Shown here piece by piece: positions 1 to 9,063 of a DNA stretch of 64,000 bases. Made by a program: the position numbers and the translations under genes. The DNA comes from Phyllobacterium myrsinacearum. Lineage in GTDB: Bacteria > Pseudomonadota > Alphaproteobacteria > Rhizobiales > Rhizobiaceae. How positions within the stretch are numbered: the stretch's first letter is position 1; each line of letters starts with the position of its first letter. The stretch lies in contig NZ_JACGXN010000002.1 of the NCBI RefSeq assembly GCF_014138285.1, positions 310,001-374,000 on the forward strand, written 5' to 3'. Under the pieces are notes generated by a model. It was given only the letters and a program-made list of their open reading frames with translations, was not told where the DNA came from and made no database searches.

Positions 1-295
1 GCTGGAGTGCCGCATTTGTCGCTTTATCGATGGTCGCCTGCGCGATGGCGGCGGGTGATTTGCCGCTCCACACATCCAGCCAGAATGTCGCTGCGGAGTT
101 CATGACCGAAATCTGCGCCGCGACGACGCCGTCTGTCACCGCCGCCATCTTTTCCGAAACCGCCCGCGTTGACTCCGGTTTGTCGGTTTTATCCGTCATC
201 CCCTCCATCATCATCATGGGCAGGCGCATCGCGATAACCATCGACGCCATCTGCAAATCATGAACAGGCGCGCGGCTTTTTGTCGGAGACTTCAT
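1..295 (-). CDS. hypothetical protein, N-terminal part (runs off window)
   Basis: An open frame of 98 codons starts at ATG 295-293 and continues past the window edge. Its ATG overlaps the TGA of the upstream carboxymuconolactone decarboxylase-like gene (ATGA, 292-295), so the two are probably translationally coupled. The visible part has a Met-rich stretch (LPMMMMEGM) near residue 25-33, then Ala/Ser-rich, probably helical sequence with WLDVWSGKSP. No family is recognised. A phasin-like helical protein is one possibility, but nothing visible proves it. Confidence 0.6.
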   Translation of the reverse strand, partial: MKSPTKSRAPVHDLQMASMVIAMRLPMMMMEGMTDKTDKPESTRAVSEKMAAVTDGVVAAQISVMNSAATFWLDVWSGKSPAAIAQATIDKATNAALQ

Positions 296-711
296 TGTTT
301 GGGCCCTTTTGGTTTGAACGCGGCATCGACCGGTGGCTTTAAACCATTGGCGAGCCGATTGGTTTCATTGGCCATGCCGACAACCGCAAGAAGTTCCATG
401 AGCTGCGGATCGGTCATGCCCTTGGCCCGCGCGGAAGCGGTATGCGACCAGCTGCAATAGTCACAATTGTTGGTGGCGGAAACGGCGATATAGATCATCT
501 CCTTGACCAGCGGATCGAGAGCGCCCGGCCCCATGACCTCCTTGAGGCTTTCCCATGTCCGCTTCAAGAGCTTCGGATCGTTGGCCAGCACCTTCCAGAA
601 ATTGTTGATCCAGTCCGAACCGCGCGTGTGCATGATGTCGTCATAGACCGCGCGTACCGCTTCATCTGCCTGTCCATACTCGATCATCGGAACAATAGTT
701 TCGTCAGTCAT
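292..711 (-). CDS. carboxymuconolactone decarboxylase/AhpD-like family protein
   Basis: A 139-residue protein starting MTDETIVPM. A longer frame exists, but this ATG has a purine-rich GAGAGAG stretch just upstream. The AhpD-type motif C83-D-Y-C86 with H90 is visible, preceded by the usual helical segment with IAVSATNNC. In this family the CxxC and His act in peroxidase or thiol-disulfide chemistry, and many members are uncharacterised. It overlaps the next gene by ATGA. The substrate cannot be told from sequence, and no link to the neighbouring betaine genes is evident. Confidence 0.85.
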   Translation of the reverse strand: MTDETIVPMIEYGQADEAVRAVYDDIMHTRGSDWINNFWKVLANDPKLLKRTWESLKEVMGPGALDPLVKEMIYIAVSATNNCDYCSWSHTASARAKGMTDPQLMELLAVVGMANETNRLANGLKPPVDAAFKPKGPKQ

Positions 712-1159
712 TCTGCTCTCTCGCACTCCCAGGGCGTCGCAAAGAGCCGTCCGCACAGACCGGACGGCGGGGATGAAACCGCAGATTGAGACCGTTCAGA
801 TGAGAAAGTCCATTGGAATTCTTTCACAGGAAATTCCCGCGCTTAGAACCAGATAAACCGGCAGAAAGCGCCTTTCGGTGAATGAATTGGTGAAGAAAAA
901 TTGCCTAAAGCATTGATCTTTCATCAGCCGACTTGTTACACTATCCCCATGAACATTGTGATTTCCGCCTTCACAATTGATTTTCCCGCGTCGCTATATC
1001 GACAGGTGCTGTCGCGATATACCTCATTAATTCAGGGAAACCATTGCATTCTGATGCGATAAGGATGCCAAATGGCACGCAAGCGAACGACTGGGTAAGG
1101 CAGTACCAAGTTAAGATTCGTACCGGGTGAACTGTCAAAACGAGTGGGAGACAAAACCT
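712..1159. other. intergenic region upstream of proX
   Basis: 448 bp between two divergent genes. The only structure seen is the operator at 990-1020 and the Shine-Dalgarno GGGAG (1146-1150) that fixes the proX start. No RNA gene or repeat was recognised. Confidence 0.5.
990..1020 (+). promoter_or_regulatory. 21-bp-spaced GTCGC direct repeat (putative AraC-type operator), proX promoter
   Basis: Half-sites GTCGCTATAT (990-999) and GTCGCGATAT (1011-1020) match at 9 of 10 positions and start exactly 21 bp, about two helical turns, apart. They lie about 140 bp upstream of the proX ATG. The same GTCG(C/T) step of 21 bp recurs before four other operons of the betaine system. Binding by the GbdR-like regulator at 29686-30684 is inferred. 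Confidence 0.6.
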
Positions 1160-2161
1160 ATGAAGAAGCTGCTTGCTTCAACTTTACTGGCCGCAGGGTT
1201 TTTCGGCTTTGCCGGAGCCGCTTCGGCCGCAGAATGCGGTTCGGTTACCATTGCCAATATGAACTGGCCGTCAGCGGAAGCCCTGGCCAATCTGGACAAG
1301 CTGGTCCTGACGGAAGGCTATGGCTGTGATGCGGAACTGGTCGCTGGCGACACGGTGCCGACTTTCACATCGATGATCGAAAAGGGACAACCGGATATCG
1401 CACCCGAAGGCTGGCTCAATTCCGTTCGTGAGCCGCTTGAAAAGGCGGTCAAGGAAAACAAACTGGTTTACGCCGCACCCGCCATCACCGAAGGCGGTAC
1501 GGAGAGCTGGTGGATCCCCAAATATTTCGCTGACGCACATCCTGATATAAAGACGATTTCCGATGCCATGAAGCATCCGGAGCTTTTCCCTTCCCCCGAA
1601 GATCCGAAGAAGGGCGCTGTCTACAACTGCCCGTCAGGCTGGGCCTGCCAGATCACGACCACCAATTTCTACAAGGCCTATGAAGGCGACAAGCATGGCT
1701 TTACCCTTGTCGACACCGGCTCGGCTGCGGGTCTCGATGGCTCAATCGCCAAGGCTTACGAGCGTAAGGAACCCTGGCTCGGCTACTACTGGGGCCCGAC
1801 CGCGATCCTTGGGAAATACCCCATGGTCAAGCTCGACAACGGTGTACCGTTTGACGAGAAGGAATGGCAGCGTTGCACAACCATTGCCGATTGTCCGGAT
1901 CCAAAGCCGAATGGATGGGCGAAATCCGACATCTACACGATTGTCACAAAGAAATTCGCCGACAAGTCGGGGCCTGCATTCGATTATCTGAAGCAGCGTC
2001 AGCTTTCCACGGTCGAGTTCAACAAGCTCCTCGCATGGATGGTCGACAACCAGGCCACCGGCGAAGACGGTGCAAAATATTACCTGAAGAACAACGAAGC
2101 CACGTGGTCGAAGTGGGTTTCTCCGGAAGCCGCTGCCAAGATCAAGGCTGCAGTTCAATAA
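1160..2161 (+). CDS. glycine betaine/proline-betaine-type ABC transporter substrate-binding protein
   Basis: A 333-residue periplasmic binding protein of the OpuAC/ProX family. ATG 1160 is preferred over an upstream in-frame GTG (1127) because GGGAG lies 9 nt before it and a clean signal peptide follows, with cleavage near ASA-AEC (residues 21-26). Trp36, Trp85 and Trp117/Trp118, plus an LGYYWGP motif, could build the aromatic cage that binds trimethylammonium groups in this family. It is followed by a strong intercistronic hairpin, a permease and an ATPase, so it should feed quaternary amines to the demethylation genes downstream. Choline, glycine betaine, carnitine or proline betaine are all possible ligands. 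Confidence 0.93.
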   Translation: MKKLLASTLLAAGFFGFAGAASAAECGSVTIANMNWPSAEALANLDKLVLTEGYGCDAELVAGDTVPTFTSMIEKGQPDIAPEGWLNSVREPLEKAVKENKLVYAAPAITEGGTESWWIPKYFADAHPDIKTISDAMKHPELFPSPEDPKKGAVYNCPSGWACQITTTNFYKAYEGDKHGFTLVDTGSAAGLDGSIAKAYERKEPWLGYYWGPTAILGKYPMVKLDNGVPFDEKEWQRCTTIADCPDPKPNGWAKSDIYTIVTKKFADKSGPAFDYLKQRQLSTVEFNKLLAWMVDNQATGEDGAKYYLKNNEATWSKWVSPEAAAKIKAAVQ

Positions 2162-2167
2162 CAGACT

Positions 2168-2196
2168 GATGCGGCGAAGACCCTCTTCGCCGCATC
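2168..2196 (+). promoter_or_regulatory. intercistronic hairpin between binding protein and permease
   Basis: A perfect 13-bp stem (2168-2180 with 2184-2196) closes on a CCC loop and has no T-run after it. Such hairpins after binding-protein genes commonly protect the upstream mRNA or attenuate downstream transcription, giving more binding protein than permease. That role is inferred here. Confidence 0.75.
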
Positions 2197-2276
2197 GCAC
2201 CATCTTGAATGGGCCGAGCGTCAACGCGTTCGGTCGCGATGGTCATTTCTGACCCACAAAGAAGGGGACGCGACAT

Positions 2277-3164
2277 ATGGATTGGTTCTACTCATTCCCG
2301 AAAATGAATGACGAGACACTCCGCAATCTGAAAAAAACCATGGATGAAGGCTTCAAGGCTTTCACCCGCAGCTACGGCGATGTGATCGAGTCGTTTTTCC
2401 AGCCGCTGCAATATTTCCTGATCCAGGCCGAGAAGTTCATGACTTCGACCCCATGGCCGATCATGGTTCTGCTGATCGCGGGCATTGCGTGGCTCGCCAG
2501 CCGCAACTGGAAGATCGTTGCCGGAACAGTCCTCACCCTTCTCCTGATCGGCTATTTCGATATGTGGAGCGACGCGATGAAGACCATCGCAATGATTTTC
2601 GTGGGAACAGTCGTGTCCGTCGTTGTCGGCATTCCTATCGGCATTGTCATGGCGCGTTCCGACGGCTTCCAGCGTATCGTCAATCCCATTCTTGACGTCA
2701 TGCAGACCATGCCAAGCTTCGTCTACCTCATCCCCGTTGTCATGCTTCTCGGCATCGGCAAGGTTCCCGGCCTCATCGCCGTGGTGATCTACGCCATCCC
2801 GCCGATGATCCGCCTGACCAATCTTGGCATCCGGCTCGTCGACAAGGATGTGCTTGAGGCCGCCGATGCCTTCGGCTCCTCCAGTTGGCAGCGGCTTAAG
2901 AACGTACAGATTCCCCTGGCCCTGCCCACCATCATGGCCGGTATCAACCAGACAATCATGATGGCGCTTGCCATGGTGGTCATTGCCTCGATGATCGGCG
3001 TACAGGGCCTCGGCCAGCCGGTTCTGCGCTCGGTCAACGGCCAGTTCTTCTCGCTCGGACTTTTCAACGGTCTTGCCATTGTCGGCATTGCCATCATTTT
3101 TGACCGCGTCAGCCAGGCCTATGGCATGCGCCTTCAAAAGCACCAGGAGGTGGTTCATGGCTGA
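2277..3164 (+). CDS. betaine/quaternary amine ABC transporter permease (ProW-like)
   Basis: A 295-residue inner-membrane permease. Its ATG is preceded by AAGGGG (2262-2267). After a hydrophilic N-terminal segment of about 60 residues come about six membrane segments with the BPD_transp_1 signature region (EAADAFGSSSWQRLKNVQIP). The layout matches the ProW/OpuAB family. It overlaps the ATPase gene by 8 bp, so it belongs to the proX-permease-ATPase operon. It should form the channel of the quaternary-amine importer. Confidence 0.93.
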   Translation: MDWFYSFPKMNDETLRNLKKTMDEGFKAFTRSYGDVIESFFQPLQYFLIQAEKFMTSTPWPIMVLLIAGIAWLASRNWKIVAGTVLTLLLIGYFDMWSDAMKTIAMIFVGTVVSVVVGIPIGIVMARSDGFQRIVNPILDVMQTMPSFVYLIPVVMLLGIGKVPGLIAVVIYAIPPMIRLTNLGIRLVDKDVLEAADAFGSSSWQRLKNVQIPLALPTIMAGINQTIMMALAMVVIASMIGVQGLGQPVLRSVNGQFFSLGLFNGLAIVGIAIIFDRVSQAYGMRLQKHQEVVHG

Positions 3165-4227
3165 TCGTTCCGTTCAGGGCGCCGGTATCCAGATCAAGAA
3201 TCTCTACAAGATCTTCGGCCACAAACCGGGAGCCTATGTCGATGCCGTCAAGAACGGCATGACCAAGACCGAGCTCAATGAAAAGCACAACCACGTGCTC
3301 GGCCTGCGCGATATCAATATCGATATGCCCGCCGGCTGCATTCAGGTGGTCATGGGTCTCTCGGGTTCAGGCAAGTCAACACTGATCCGCCACATCAACC
3401 GGCTCATCGATCCGACCGTCGGCGAAGTCATTGTCGACAAGGCCGACGTCTGCAAGATGAATCAGAACGATCTGCGCGAATTCCGCCGTCACAAGACCGC
3501 GATGGTTTTCCAGAAGTTCGCGCTGCTTCCGCATCGGACGGTTCTCGACAACACGGTCTATGGTCTGGAAATCCAGGGTCTTAGCCGGATAAAACAGGAA
3601 GAACAGGCGCGTCGCTGGATTGAACGGGTAGGACTGAAGGGCTTCGAGGACAATTATCCGAACCAGCTGTCAGGCGGCATGCAGCAGCGTGTCGGGCTTG
3701 CCCGCGCCCTGACCAATGACGCACCGATCCTGTTGATGGACGAGGCATTTTCGGCCCTTGATCCGCTGATCCGCATGGATATGCAGTCCGTGCTTCTGGA
3801 CCTGCAAAAGGAAATCAAGAAAACCGTCGTTTTCATCACCCACGATCTCGATGAAGCACTGCGGCTCGGCGACCGGATCGCCATCCTGCGCGATGGCGAG
3901 GTGGTCCAGCAGGGAACGGGTCAGGATATCGTGCTGAAACCGGCCGACGAGTATATTTCAAGCTTCGTCAAGGAAGTGAACCGCGGGCGGGTGATCATGG
4001 TCGATACCATCTCCACCAAGGGCGACGGTTCGGCCAATGCGGGCGGCGTGACGGTCAAGACCGGGACGATCCTCGAGGAAGCCGCCAAGACCATGACGGA
4101 TGCCAACCAGCAGCACGCAACAGTTGTGGACGACGCCGGCAAGCCGCTCGGGGTCATCACCATGAACAACCTGATTCAGGCGATGGTCACACCCATCAGC
4201 CATTTGACTCATCAGGCGGCGGAGTGA
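3157..4227 (+). CDS. glycine betaine-type ABC transporter ATP-binding protein (ProV/OpuAA-like)
   Basis: A 356-residue ATPase. The ATG at 3157 has AGGAGG (3145-3150) inside the permease gene, so a longer frame beginning at 3073 is rejected. Walker A GLSGSGKST is at 67-75, with the signature LSGGMQQR, Walker B LLMDEAFSALD and a switch His (FITHD). The N-terminal extension with HKPGAY and the C-terminal CBS-like region (ATVVDDAGKPLGVI) are typical of osmoprotectant ATPases, where the C-terminal part senses ionic strength. It is the last gene of the importer operon, followed by an inverted-repeat element. Confidence 0.94.
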   Translation: MADRSVQGAGIQIKNLYKIFGHKPGAYVDAVKNGMTKTELNEKHNHVLGLRDINIDMPAGCIQVVMGLSGSGKSTLIRHINRLIDPTVGEVIVDKADVCKMNQNDLREFRRHKTAMVFQKFALLPHRTVLDNTVYGLEIQGLSRIKQEEQARRWIERVGLKGFEDNYPNQLSGGMQQRVGLARALTNDAPILLMDEAFSALDPLIRMDMQSVLLDLQKEIKKTVVFITHDLDEALRLGDRIAILRDGEVVQQGTGQDIVLKPADEYISSFVKEVNRGRVIMVDTISTKGDGSANAGGVTVKTGTILEEAAKTMTDANQQHATVVDDAGKPLGVITMNNLIQAMVTPISHLTHQAAE

Positions 4228-4261
4228 GTTCTAGCTGGTTATGCAAAATTTATATGTATTT

Positions 4262-4455
4262 TCACCCCCCTCTGGGCTGTCGCCGATCTCCCCCACAAGG
4301 GGGGAGATCAGCCTTCATGACTTCCTTCGCATAATTTGCAATGTTGAAAATAGCGCGAAATCTCTGATGTCGATGTGATCTCCCCCCTTGTGGGGGGCCG
4401 AAGGCGGGCGAGACCCGTGGCTCGCCCCGGTAGGGCGACAGCCCGGAGGGGGTGA
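4262..4455. repeat. nested inverted-repeat element with polyC/polyG arms
   Basis: The outer arms 4262-4284 (TCACCCCCC...GGCTGTCGCC) and 4434-4455 (GGCGACAGCCC...GGGTGA) are near-perfect inverted copies. Inside them, 4285-4310 (GATCTCCCCC/GGGGGGAGATC) is itself palindromic and is echoed at 4377-4396. No ORF is credible. It looks like a non-autonomous palindromic repeat of the type scattered through Hyphomicrobiales genomes, and it separates the importer operon from mttB1. Confidence 0.7.
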
Positions 4456-4530
4456 TACAACAGATATCATCGTCTATTGCGACTCTGCAGTTCCCGGCAA
4501 ATGCGCTTCCAGACATACTCTCCCACCCAT

Positions 4531-4556
4531 GTCGCTTCCCTTGCGCTCGGCGTCGC
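4531..4556 (+). promoter_or_regulatory. 21-bp-spaced GTCGC direct repeat, mttB1 promoter
   Basis: GTCGC at 4531-4535 and again at 4552-4556, 21 bp apart, on the coding strand about 65-90 bp upstream of the mttB1 ATG (4623). The same arrangement occurs before proX, the corrinoid protein gene, the PF13769/metF operon and the second DMGDH-like gene. Inferred operator of the betaine regulon. Confidence 0.6.
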
Positions 4557-4622
4557 TCACGCCGCGCACGATTGCCCCGTCTCTGGCGATAGTGGCACCA
4601 TCGCAAGTGAAGGGCATGAGCA

Positions 4623-6203
4623 ATGAGTGAACCGGCAGCAGACATCGAAATCCCCGCAACGGCACGCGATCATGGCCGACGTGGCGGACGGTCCCGCCCC
4701 CGCAGCCTCGAAAGCGGCGCCTTCGACCAGCCACCTTTCCGTCAGCTGAAAATTCCGTTCGCGCCAACCAAGATCATTTCCGACGACGAACTGGAATCGA
4801 TCCACAATGCCTCGCTGCGGGTGCTGCAGGAGATCGGCGTCGACGTGCTGCATGACGGCGCGCGCGAGATCATGAAAACCGCCGGTGCCGACGTGCGCCC
4901 CGGCTCGCAGCGCGTGCATTTCGACAAGGACATGATCCTCGAATATGTCGGCTATGCGCCGTCGGAATTCACCCTGCATGCCCGCAACCCTGCCCATAAT
5001 GTGCGCTTCGGCGGCAACAATCTGATTTTCTCGCAGATGGGTTCCGCCCCCAACTGTTCCGATACGGACAATGGCCGACGTTCCGGCAATCAGGCGGATT
5101 TCCGCAACTTCGTCAAACTGGCGCAGATGCACAACATCATCAACACCACGGGCGGTTATCCCGTCGAGCCGATCGACATCCACCCCTCGGTACGCCACCT
5201 CGAATGCATCCGCGATCTTTCCATCCTGTCCGACAAGGCGTTCCACATCTATTCGCTCGGCAAGGAACGCAATCTGGATGGTATCGAGATCGCCCGTCTT
5301 GCCCGCGGCATCAGCCTGGAGCAGCTGCAGAACGAGGCCTCCTGCTACACCATCATCAACACCAATTCGCCGCTGAAGCTCGACGTTCCGATGATGGAAG
5401 GCATCATCCATATGTCGGGCAATGGCCAGATCGTCATTGTCACGCCGTTCACACTGGCTGGCGCCATGGCGCCGGTGACCATCGCCGGTGCGTTGGTGCA
5501 GCAGAACGCCGAAGCCCTTGCGGGCATCTCCTTCACGCAGATGGTCAAAAAAGGGGCGCCGGTCGGCTATGGCGGCTTTACCTCCAATGTCGACATGAAA
5601 TCCGGAGCGCCCGCTTTCGGCACGCCCGAATACATGAAGGCACAGATGGTCGGCGGCCAGCTTGCCCGCCGCTACAAGATTCCCTACCGCACCTCCAATG
5701 TCTGCGCCGCCAACACGGTCGATGCGCAGGCGGCCTATGAATCGGTCTTCTCGCTGTGGGGCGCCATTCAGGGCGGCGGCAATTTCATGCTGCATTCCGC
5801 CGGCTGGCTGGAAGGTGGCCTCTGCTGTTCCTATGAAAAGATGATCCTCGATTTCGACCTCCTGCAGATGGTGGCGGAATTCCTGACACCGCTCGACCTG
5901 TCGGAAGATGCGCTCGGCATCGAAGCCATGCGCGATGTCGGCCCCGGCGGTCATTTCTTCGGTACAGCCCATACCCAGTCGCGCTACAAGACGGCGTTCT
6001 ACGCCCCGATCATTTCCGACTGGCGCAACTATGAAACATGGCAGGAAGCAGGCTCGCCCACGGCCATCGAACGCGCCAACCGCGTCTGGAAAGAGCGGCT
6101 GGCCACCTATGAAAAGCCCGCCATCGATCCGGCGATCGAAGAAGAGATCAACGCCTTCGTTGCCCGGCGCAAGGCCGAGGGCGGCGCGCCGACGGATTTC
6201 TAA
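4623..6203 (+). CDS. MttB-family (COG5598) corrinoid-dependent quaternary amine methyltransferase, non-pyrrolysine (copy 1)
   Basis: 526 residues; GAAGGG (4609-4614) supports ATG 4623. The body matches the trimethylamine methyltransferase superfamily (IINTNSPLKLDVPMMEG, FTLAGAMAPVTIAGAL, HSAGWLEGGL). The frame has no internal amber codon, so unlike archaeal MttB it should not use pyrrolysine. Known non-Pyl members such as MtgB and MtpB transfer a methyl from glycine betaine or proline betaine to a Co(I)-corrinoid protein. The N-terminus carries an Arg-rich, probably disordered tail (R15, R19, R20, R23, R25, R27) outside the family fold. A DMGDH-like gene follows 64 bp later, suggesting the N-dimethyl product is handed to it. 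The exact substrate is unknown. Confidence 0.92.
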   Translation: MSEPAADIEIPATARDHGRRGGRSRPRSLESGAFDQPPFRQLKIPFAPTKIISDDELESIHNASLRVLQEIGVDVLHDGAREIMKTAGADVRPGSQRVHFDKDMILEYVGYAPSEFTLHARNPAHNVRFGGNNLIFSQMGSAPNCSDTDNGRRSGNQADFRNFVKLAQMHNIINTTGGYPVEPIDIHPSVRHLECIRDLSILSDKAFHIYSLGKERNLDGIEIARLARGISLEQLQNEASCYTIINTNSPLKLDVPMMEGIIHMSGNGQIVIVTPFTLAGAMAPVTIAGALVQQNAEALAGISFTQMVKKGAPVGYGGFTSNVDMKSGAPAFGTPEYMKAQMVGGQLARRYKIPYRTSNVCAANTVDAQAAYESVFSLWGAIQGGGNFMLHSAGWLEGGLCCSYEKMILDFDLLQMVAEFLTPLDLSEDALGIEAMRDVGPGGHFFGTAHTQSRYKTAFYAPIISDWRNYETWQEAGSPTAIERANRVWKERLATYEKPAIDPAIEEEINAFVARRKAEGGAPTDF

Positions 6204-6267
6204 ACACGGCGATTGAATCAACCTCTCAACGCATTGAATCACATTTTTATACAAGAGGCATAAGTGA

Positions 6268-8844
6268 ATGAAATCGCACGTTAAAGCAGTTGTCATTGGC
6301 GGCGGCGTAGTCGGATGTTCGGTCCTTTACCATCTCGCCCGCGCCGGCTGGACCGATGTCCTGCTGATCGAACGCTCGGAGCTGACTTCAGGGTCTTCCT
6401 GGCATGCGGCTGGCGGTTTTCATACGCTGAACGGCGATCCCAATGTCGCCAAGCTGCAGGCCTATACGGTCAGTCTCTACAAGGAAATCGAGGAACTCTC
6501 CGGCCAGTCCTGCGGCCTGCACCTGACCGGCGGCGTGATGATGGCCGACAGCCCGGAGCGCATGGACTTCCTGCGCCTTGCCCATGCGCGCGGCCGCTAT
6601 CTCGGCATGGATACCGAGCTAATCACCCCTTCCGAAGCCAAGGCCATGTTCCCGCTGATGGACGAAACCAATTTCGTCGGCGCCATGTGGGACCCGGTCG
6701 AAGGTCACCTCGATCCATCCGGCACCACCCATGCCTATGCCAAGGCCGCCCGCAAGCTGGGTGCTGAAATCTCCCTGCGCAACCGCGTCGTCGAACTCAC
6801 GCAGGAGGTCGACGGAACGTGGAATGTCGTCACCGAACAGGGAACCGTCAAGGCCGAGCACGTGGTCAATTGCGGTGGCCTGTGGGCGCGTGAAGTCGGT
6901 CGCATGGTCGGCCTCGAACTGCCGGTTCTGGCCATGGAGCACATGTATCTCCTCACCGAGGATGTGCCAGAGGTCATGGAATTCAACAAGTCGACCGGAC
7001 GCGAGCTGATCGGCGTCATGGATTTCAAGGGCGAGATCTACACGCGACAGGAGCGCAACGGCATCCTGCTCGGCACCTACGAAAAGGCGGCAAAGCCATG
7101 GTCGCCGGTCAATACGCCATGGGATTTCGGCCATGAACTGCTGGCCCCGGATATTGACCGTATCGCCCCTTCCCTCGAAGTCGGCTTCAAACATTTTCCC
7201 GGCATCGAGAAAGCCGGTATCAAGCAGATCATCAACGGCCCCTTCACCTTTGCGCCGGATGGCAATCCGCTGGTTGGCCCCGTCCCGGGCCTGACCAATT
7301 ACTGGACCGCCTGCGCCGTCATGGCCGGGTTCAGCCAGGGCGGCGGCGTCGGCCTCGCGCTTTCCAACTGGATGGTGCACGGCGAGCCCGGCTTTGACGT
7401 CTGGGGCATGGATGTCGCACGTTTCGGCGAATGGGCAACCCTGCGCTACACCAATGCCAAGGTGCGCGAAAACTATTCGCGCCGTTTCTCCATCCGGTTC
7501 CCCAACGAGGAACTGCCTGCCGCACGGCCGCAGCAGACAACACCGCTCTACGACACGATGCTGCGCCAGAACGCCGTCATGGGCGATTCCTGGGGTCTTG
7601 AAACCCCGCTCTGGTTCGCACCCAAGGGTACCGAGGCCAAAGATATCGTTTCCTATCACCGCTCCAACGATTTCGAGCATATCGGCAACGAAGTCCGCGC
7701 CACGCGTGAGCGGGTCGGCGTTACCGAAATCGCCAACTTCGCCAAATATGAAGTCACCGGCAGCGGAGCAGAAGCATTCCTGTCTCACCTGATGACCAAC
7801 ACGATGCCGAAAACCGGCCGGCTTGTCCTCACCCCCATGCTGAACGAAACCGGCAAGCTGATCGGCGATTTCACCATCGCCAAGGCGGCTGAAGAGCGGT
7901 TCCTCATCTGGGGCTCGTCCGCGGCCCAGCGCTATCACATGCGCTGGTTCCAGCAGCACCAGCCCAAGGATGGGTCGGTGCATATTCATCGTTTCGACCA
8001 GACGCTCGTCGGCCTGTCCATCGCCGGTCCGAAATCGCGCGATCTTCTGGCCAAGCTGGTGGACGAGGACGTGTCGAACGCCGCTTTCCGGTTCATGGAT
8101 TTCCGCGAAATGGCCGTCGGCGGTGCCCCCTGCAAGGTCAACCGCATTTCCTATACGGGCGATCTCGGCTACGAAATCTGGATGGAACCCGCCTATCAGC
8201 GGCTGGTCTATGCCGCCATCAAGGACGCGGGCGAGGAATTCGGCATTGTCGATTTCGGCATGCGCGCGCTGCTCTCCATGCGGCTTGAAAAGAATTTCCC
8301 GACATGGTTCCGCGAACTGCGTCCGATCTACGGCGTTTACGAAGGCTCTATGGATCGTTTCATCAAGCTTGGCAAAAATGATTTCATCGGCCGCGAGGCG
8401 GCAGCGCAGGAAAAGGCCGAGTTTGATGCCGGCACCAGCAAGAAGCTGCGGCGGGTCTCGCTGATCATCGACGTGCCTGATGGCGACGGCGCTGCCGATG
8501 TCATGGGTGATGAGCCGATCTGGGCCAAGGTCAGCAAGGACTATGGCGTGGTGGAAGCCGGACACGGCATCGGCGCGCCGCGCTTCAACGATGCGGGCGC
8601 GGTCGTTTCCTTCGAGGGCGACAAGGGTGCCGTGCAGGGTGAATGGCGTGTCGTCGGCTGGGTCACGTCAGGCGGCTACGCCCATTATGTCGGCCATTCC
8701 ATGGCGCAGGGCTATGTGCCTGCGGAACTCGCGGAAAATGAGAACGCCGGCCTGTTCGAAGTCGAAATTCTCGGTCTTCGCCGCACCGCCCGCATCAACA
8801 TCGAGCCGCCATTTGATCCATCCGGCTCCAAAATGCGCGGGTGA
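6268..8844 (+). CDS. FAD-dependent dimethylglycine/sarcosine dehydrogenase-like oxidoreductase (copy 1)
   Basis: 858 residues with an AAGAGG ribosome site. Order: a Rossmann FAD (DAO) domain with VIGGGVVG near residue 9; SGSSWHAAG with His46, the position that carries covalent FAD in DMGDH; an FAO_M linker; and C-terminal GcvT and GcvT_C aminomethyltransferase domains (about 430-858) that bind tetrahydrofolate. Family members oxidise N-methyl groups and trap formaldehyde as 5,10-methylene-THF. It lies 64 bp downstream of mttB1, probably on the same transcript, so it likely acts on that enzyme's product. An 838-residue paralog lies at 31886-34402. Confidence 0.92.
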   Translation: MKSHVKAVVIGGGVVGCSVLYHLARAGWTDVLLIERSELTSGSSWHAAGGFHTLNGDPNVAKLQAYTVSLYKEIEELSGQSCGLHLTGGVMMADSPERMDFLRLAHARGRYLGMDTELITPSEAKAMFPLMDETNFVGAMWDPVEGHLDPSGTTHAYAKAARKLGAEISLRNRVVELTQEVDGTWNVVTEQGTVKAEHVVNCGGLWAREVGRMVGLELPVLAMEHMYLLTEDVPEVMEFNKSTGRELIGVMDFKGEIYTRQERNGILLGTYEKAAKPWSPVNTPWDFGHELLAPDIDRIAPSLEVGFKHFPGIEKAGIKQIINGPFTFAPDGNPLVGPVPGLTNYWTACAVMAGFSQGGGVGLALSNWMVHGEPGFDVWGMDVARFGEWATLRYTNAKVRENYSRRFSIRFPNEELPAARPQQTTPLYDTMLRQNAVMGDSWGLETPLWFAPKGTEAKDIVSYHRSNDFEHIGNEVRATRERVGVTEIANFAKYEVTGSGAEAFLSHLMTNTMPKTGRLVLTPMLNETGKLIGDFTIAKAAEERFLIWGSSAAQRYHMRWFQQHQPKDGSVHIHRFDQTLVGLSIAGPKSRDLLAKLVDEDVSNAAFRFMDFREMAVGGAPCKVNRISYTGDLGYEIWMEPAYQRLVYAAIKDAGEEFGIVDFGMRALLSMRLEKNFPTWFRELRPIYGVYEGSMDRFIKLGKNDFIGREAAAQEKAEFDAGTSKKLRRVSLIIDVPDGDGAADVMGDEPIWAKVSKDYGVVEAGHGIGAPRFNDAGAVVSFEGDKGAVQGEWRVVGWVTSGGYAHYVGHSMAQGYVPAELAENENAGLFEVEILGLRRTARINIEPPFDPSGSKMRG

Positions 8845-8851
8845 TTAAACA

Positions 8852-8885
8852 GGCTTCACCACATTGCTGTGTGGTGAAGCCCTTT
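8852..8885 (+). terminator. hairpin terminator after the mttB1-DMGDH operon
   Basis: A 12-bp perfect stem (GGCTTCACCACA 8852-8863 with 8870-8881), 6-nt loop, followed by CTTTGC. It lies 8 bp after the stop codon. The short T-run makes it moderate as a Rho-independent terminator. Confidence 0.65.
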
Positions 8886-8898
8886 GCATTAGCATTGT

Positions 8899-9044
8899 GC
8901 GTGGTTCGACAAGCTCACCATGAGGGAGAGTGGTGCTGCAAAGGCTAACCGGAAACATCGCAGAACGAGCCAATAACAAACATTGCAGAACCTGGCTCCC
9001 TGCAATCCCCACTCTCCCTCATGGTGAGCCTGTCGAACCACGCA
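8899..9044. repeat. inverted-repeat element, copy 1 of 6
   Basis: The arms TGCGTGGTTCGACAAGCTCA... and the inverted ...TGTCGAACCACGCA enclose an AT-richer core containing GCTAACCGGAAA and TCCCTGCAATCC. It is 146 bp with no ORF. The same arms recur at 12945, 21594, 24101, 30731 and 53459. This is a REP/MITE-like non-coding element. Confidence 0.85.
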
Positions 9045-9063
9045 TCCTTGCTTATGCAATCTT

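Noticed and set aside
4557-6296. 579-codon open frame on the minus strand across mttB1
   Set aside because: Antisense shadow of a GC-rich gene; composition is Arg/His/Asp-rich without motifs, and mttB1 on the plus strand has clear family motifs. The same holds for 6619-8565, 13326-14738, 42862-44145, 47379-48944 and 55075-56922.
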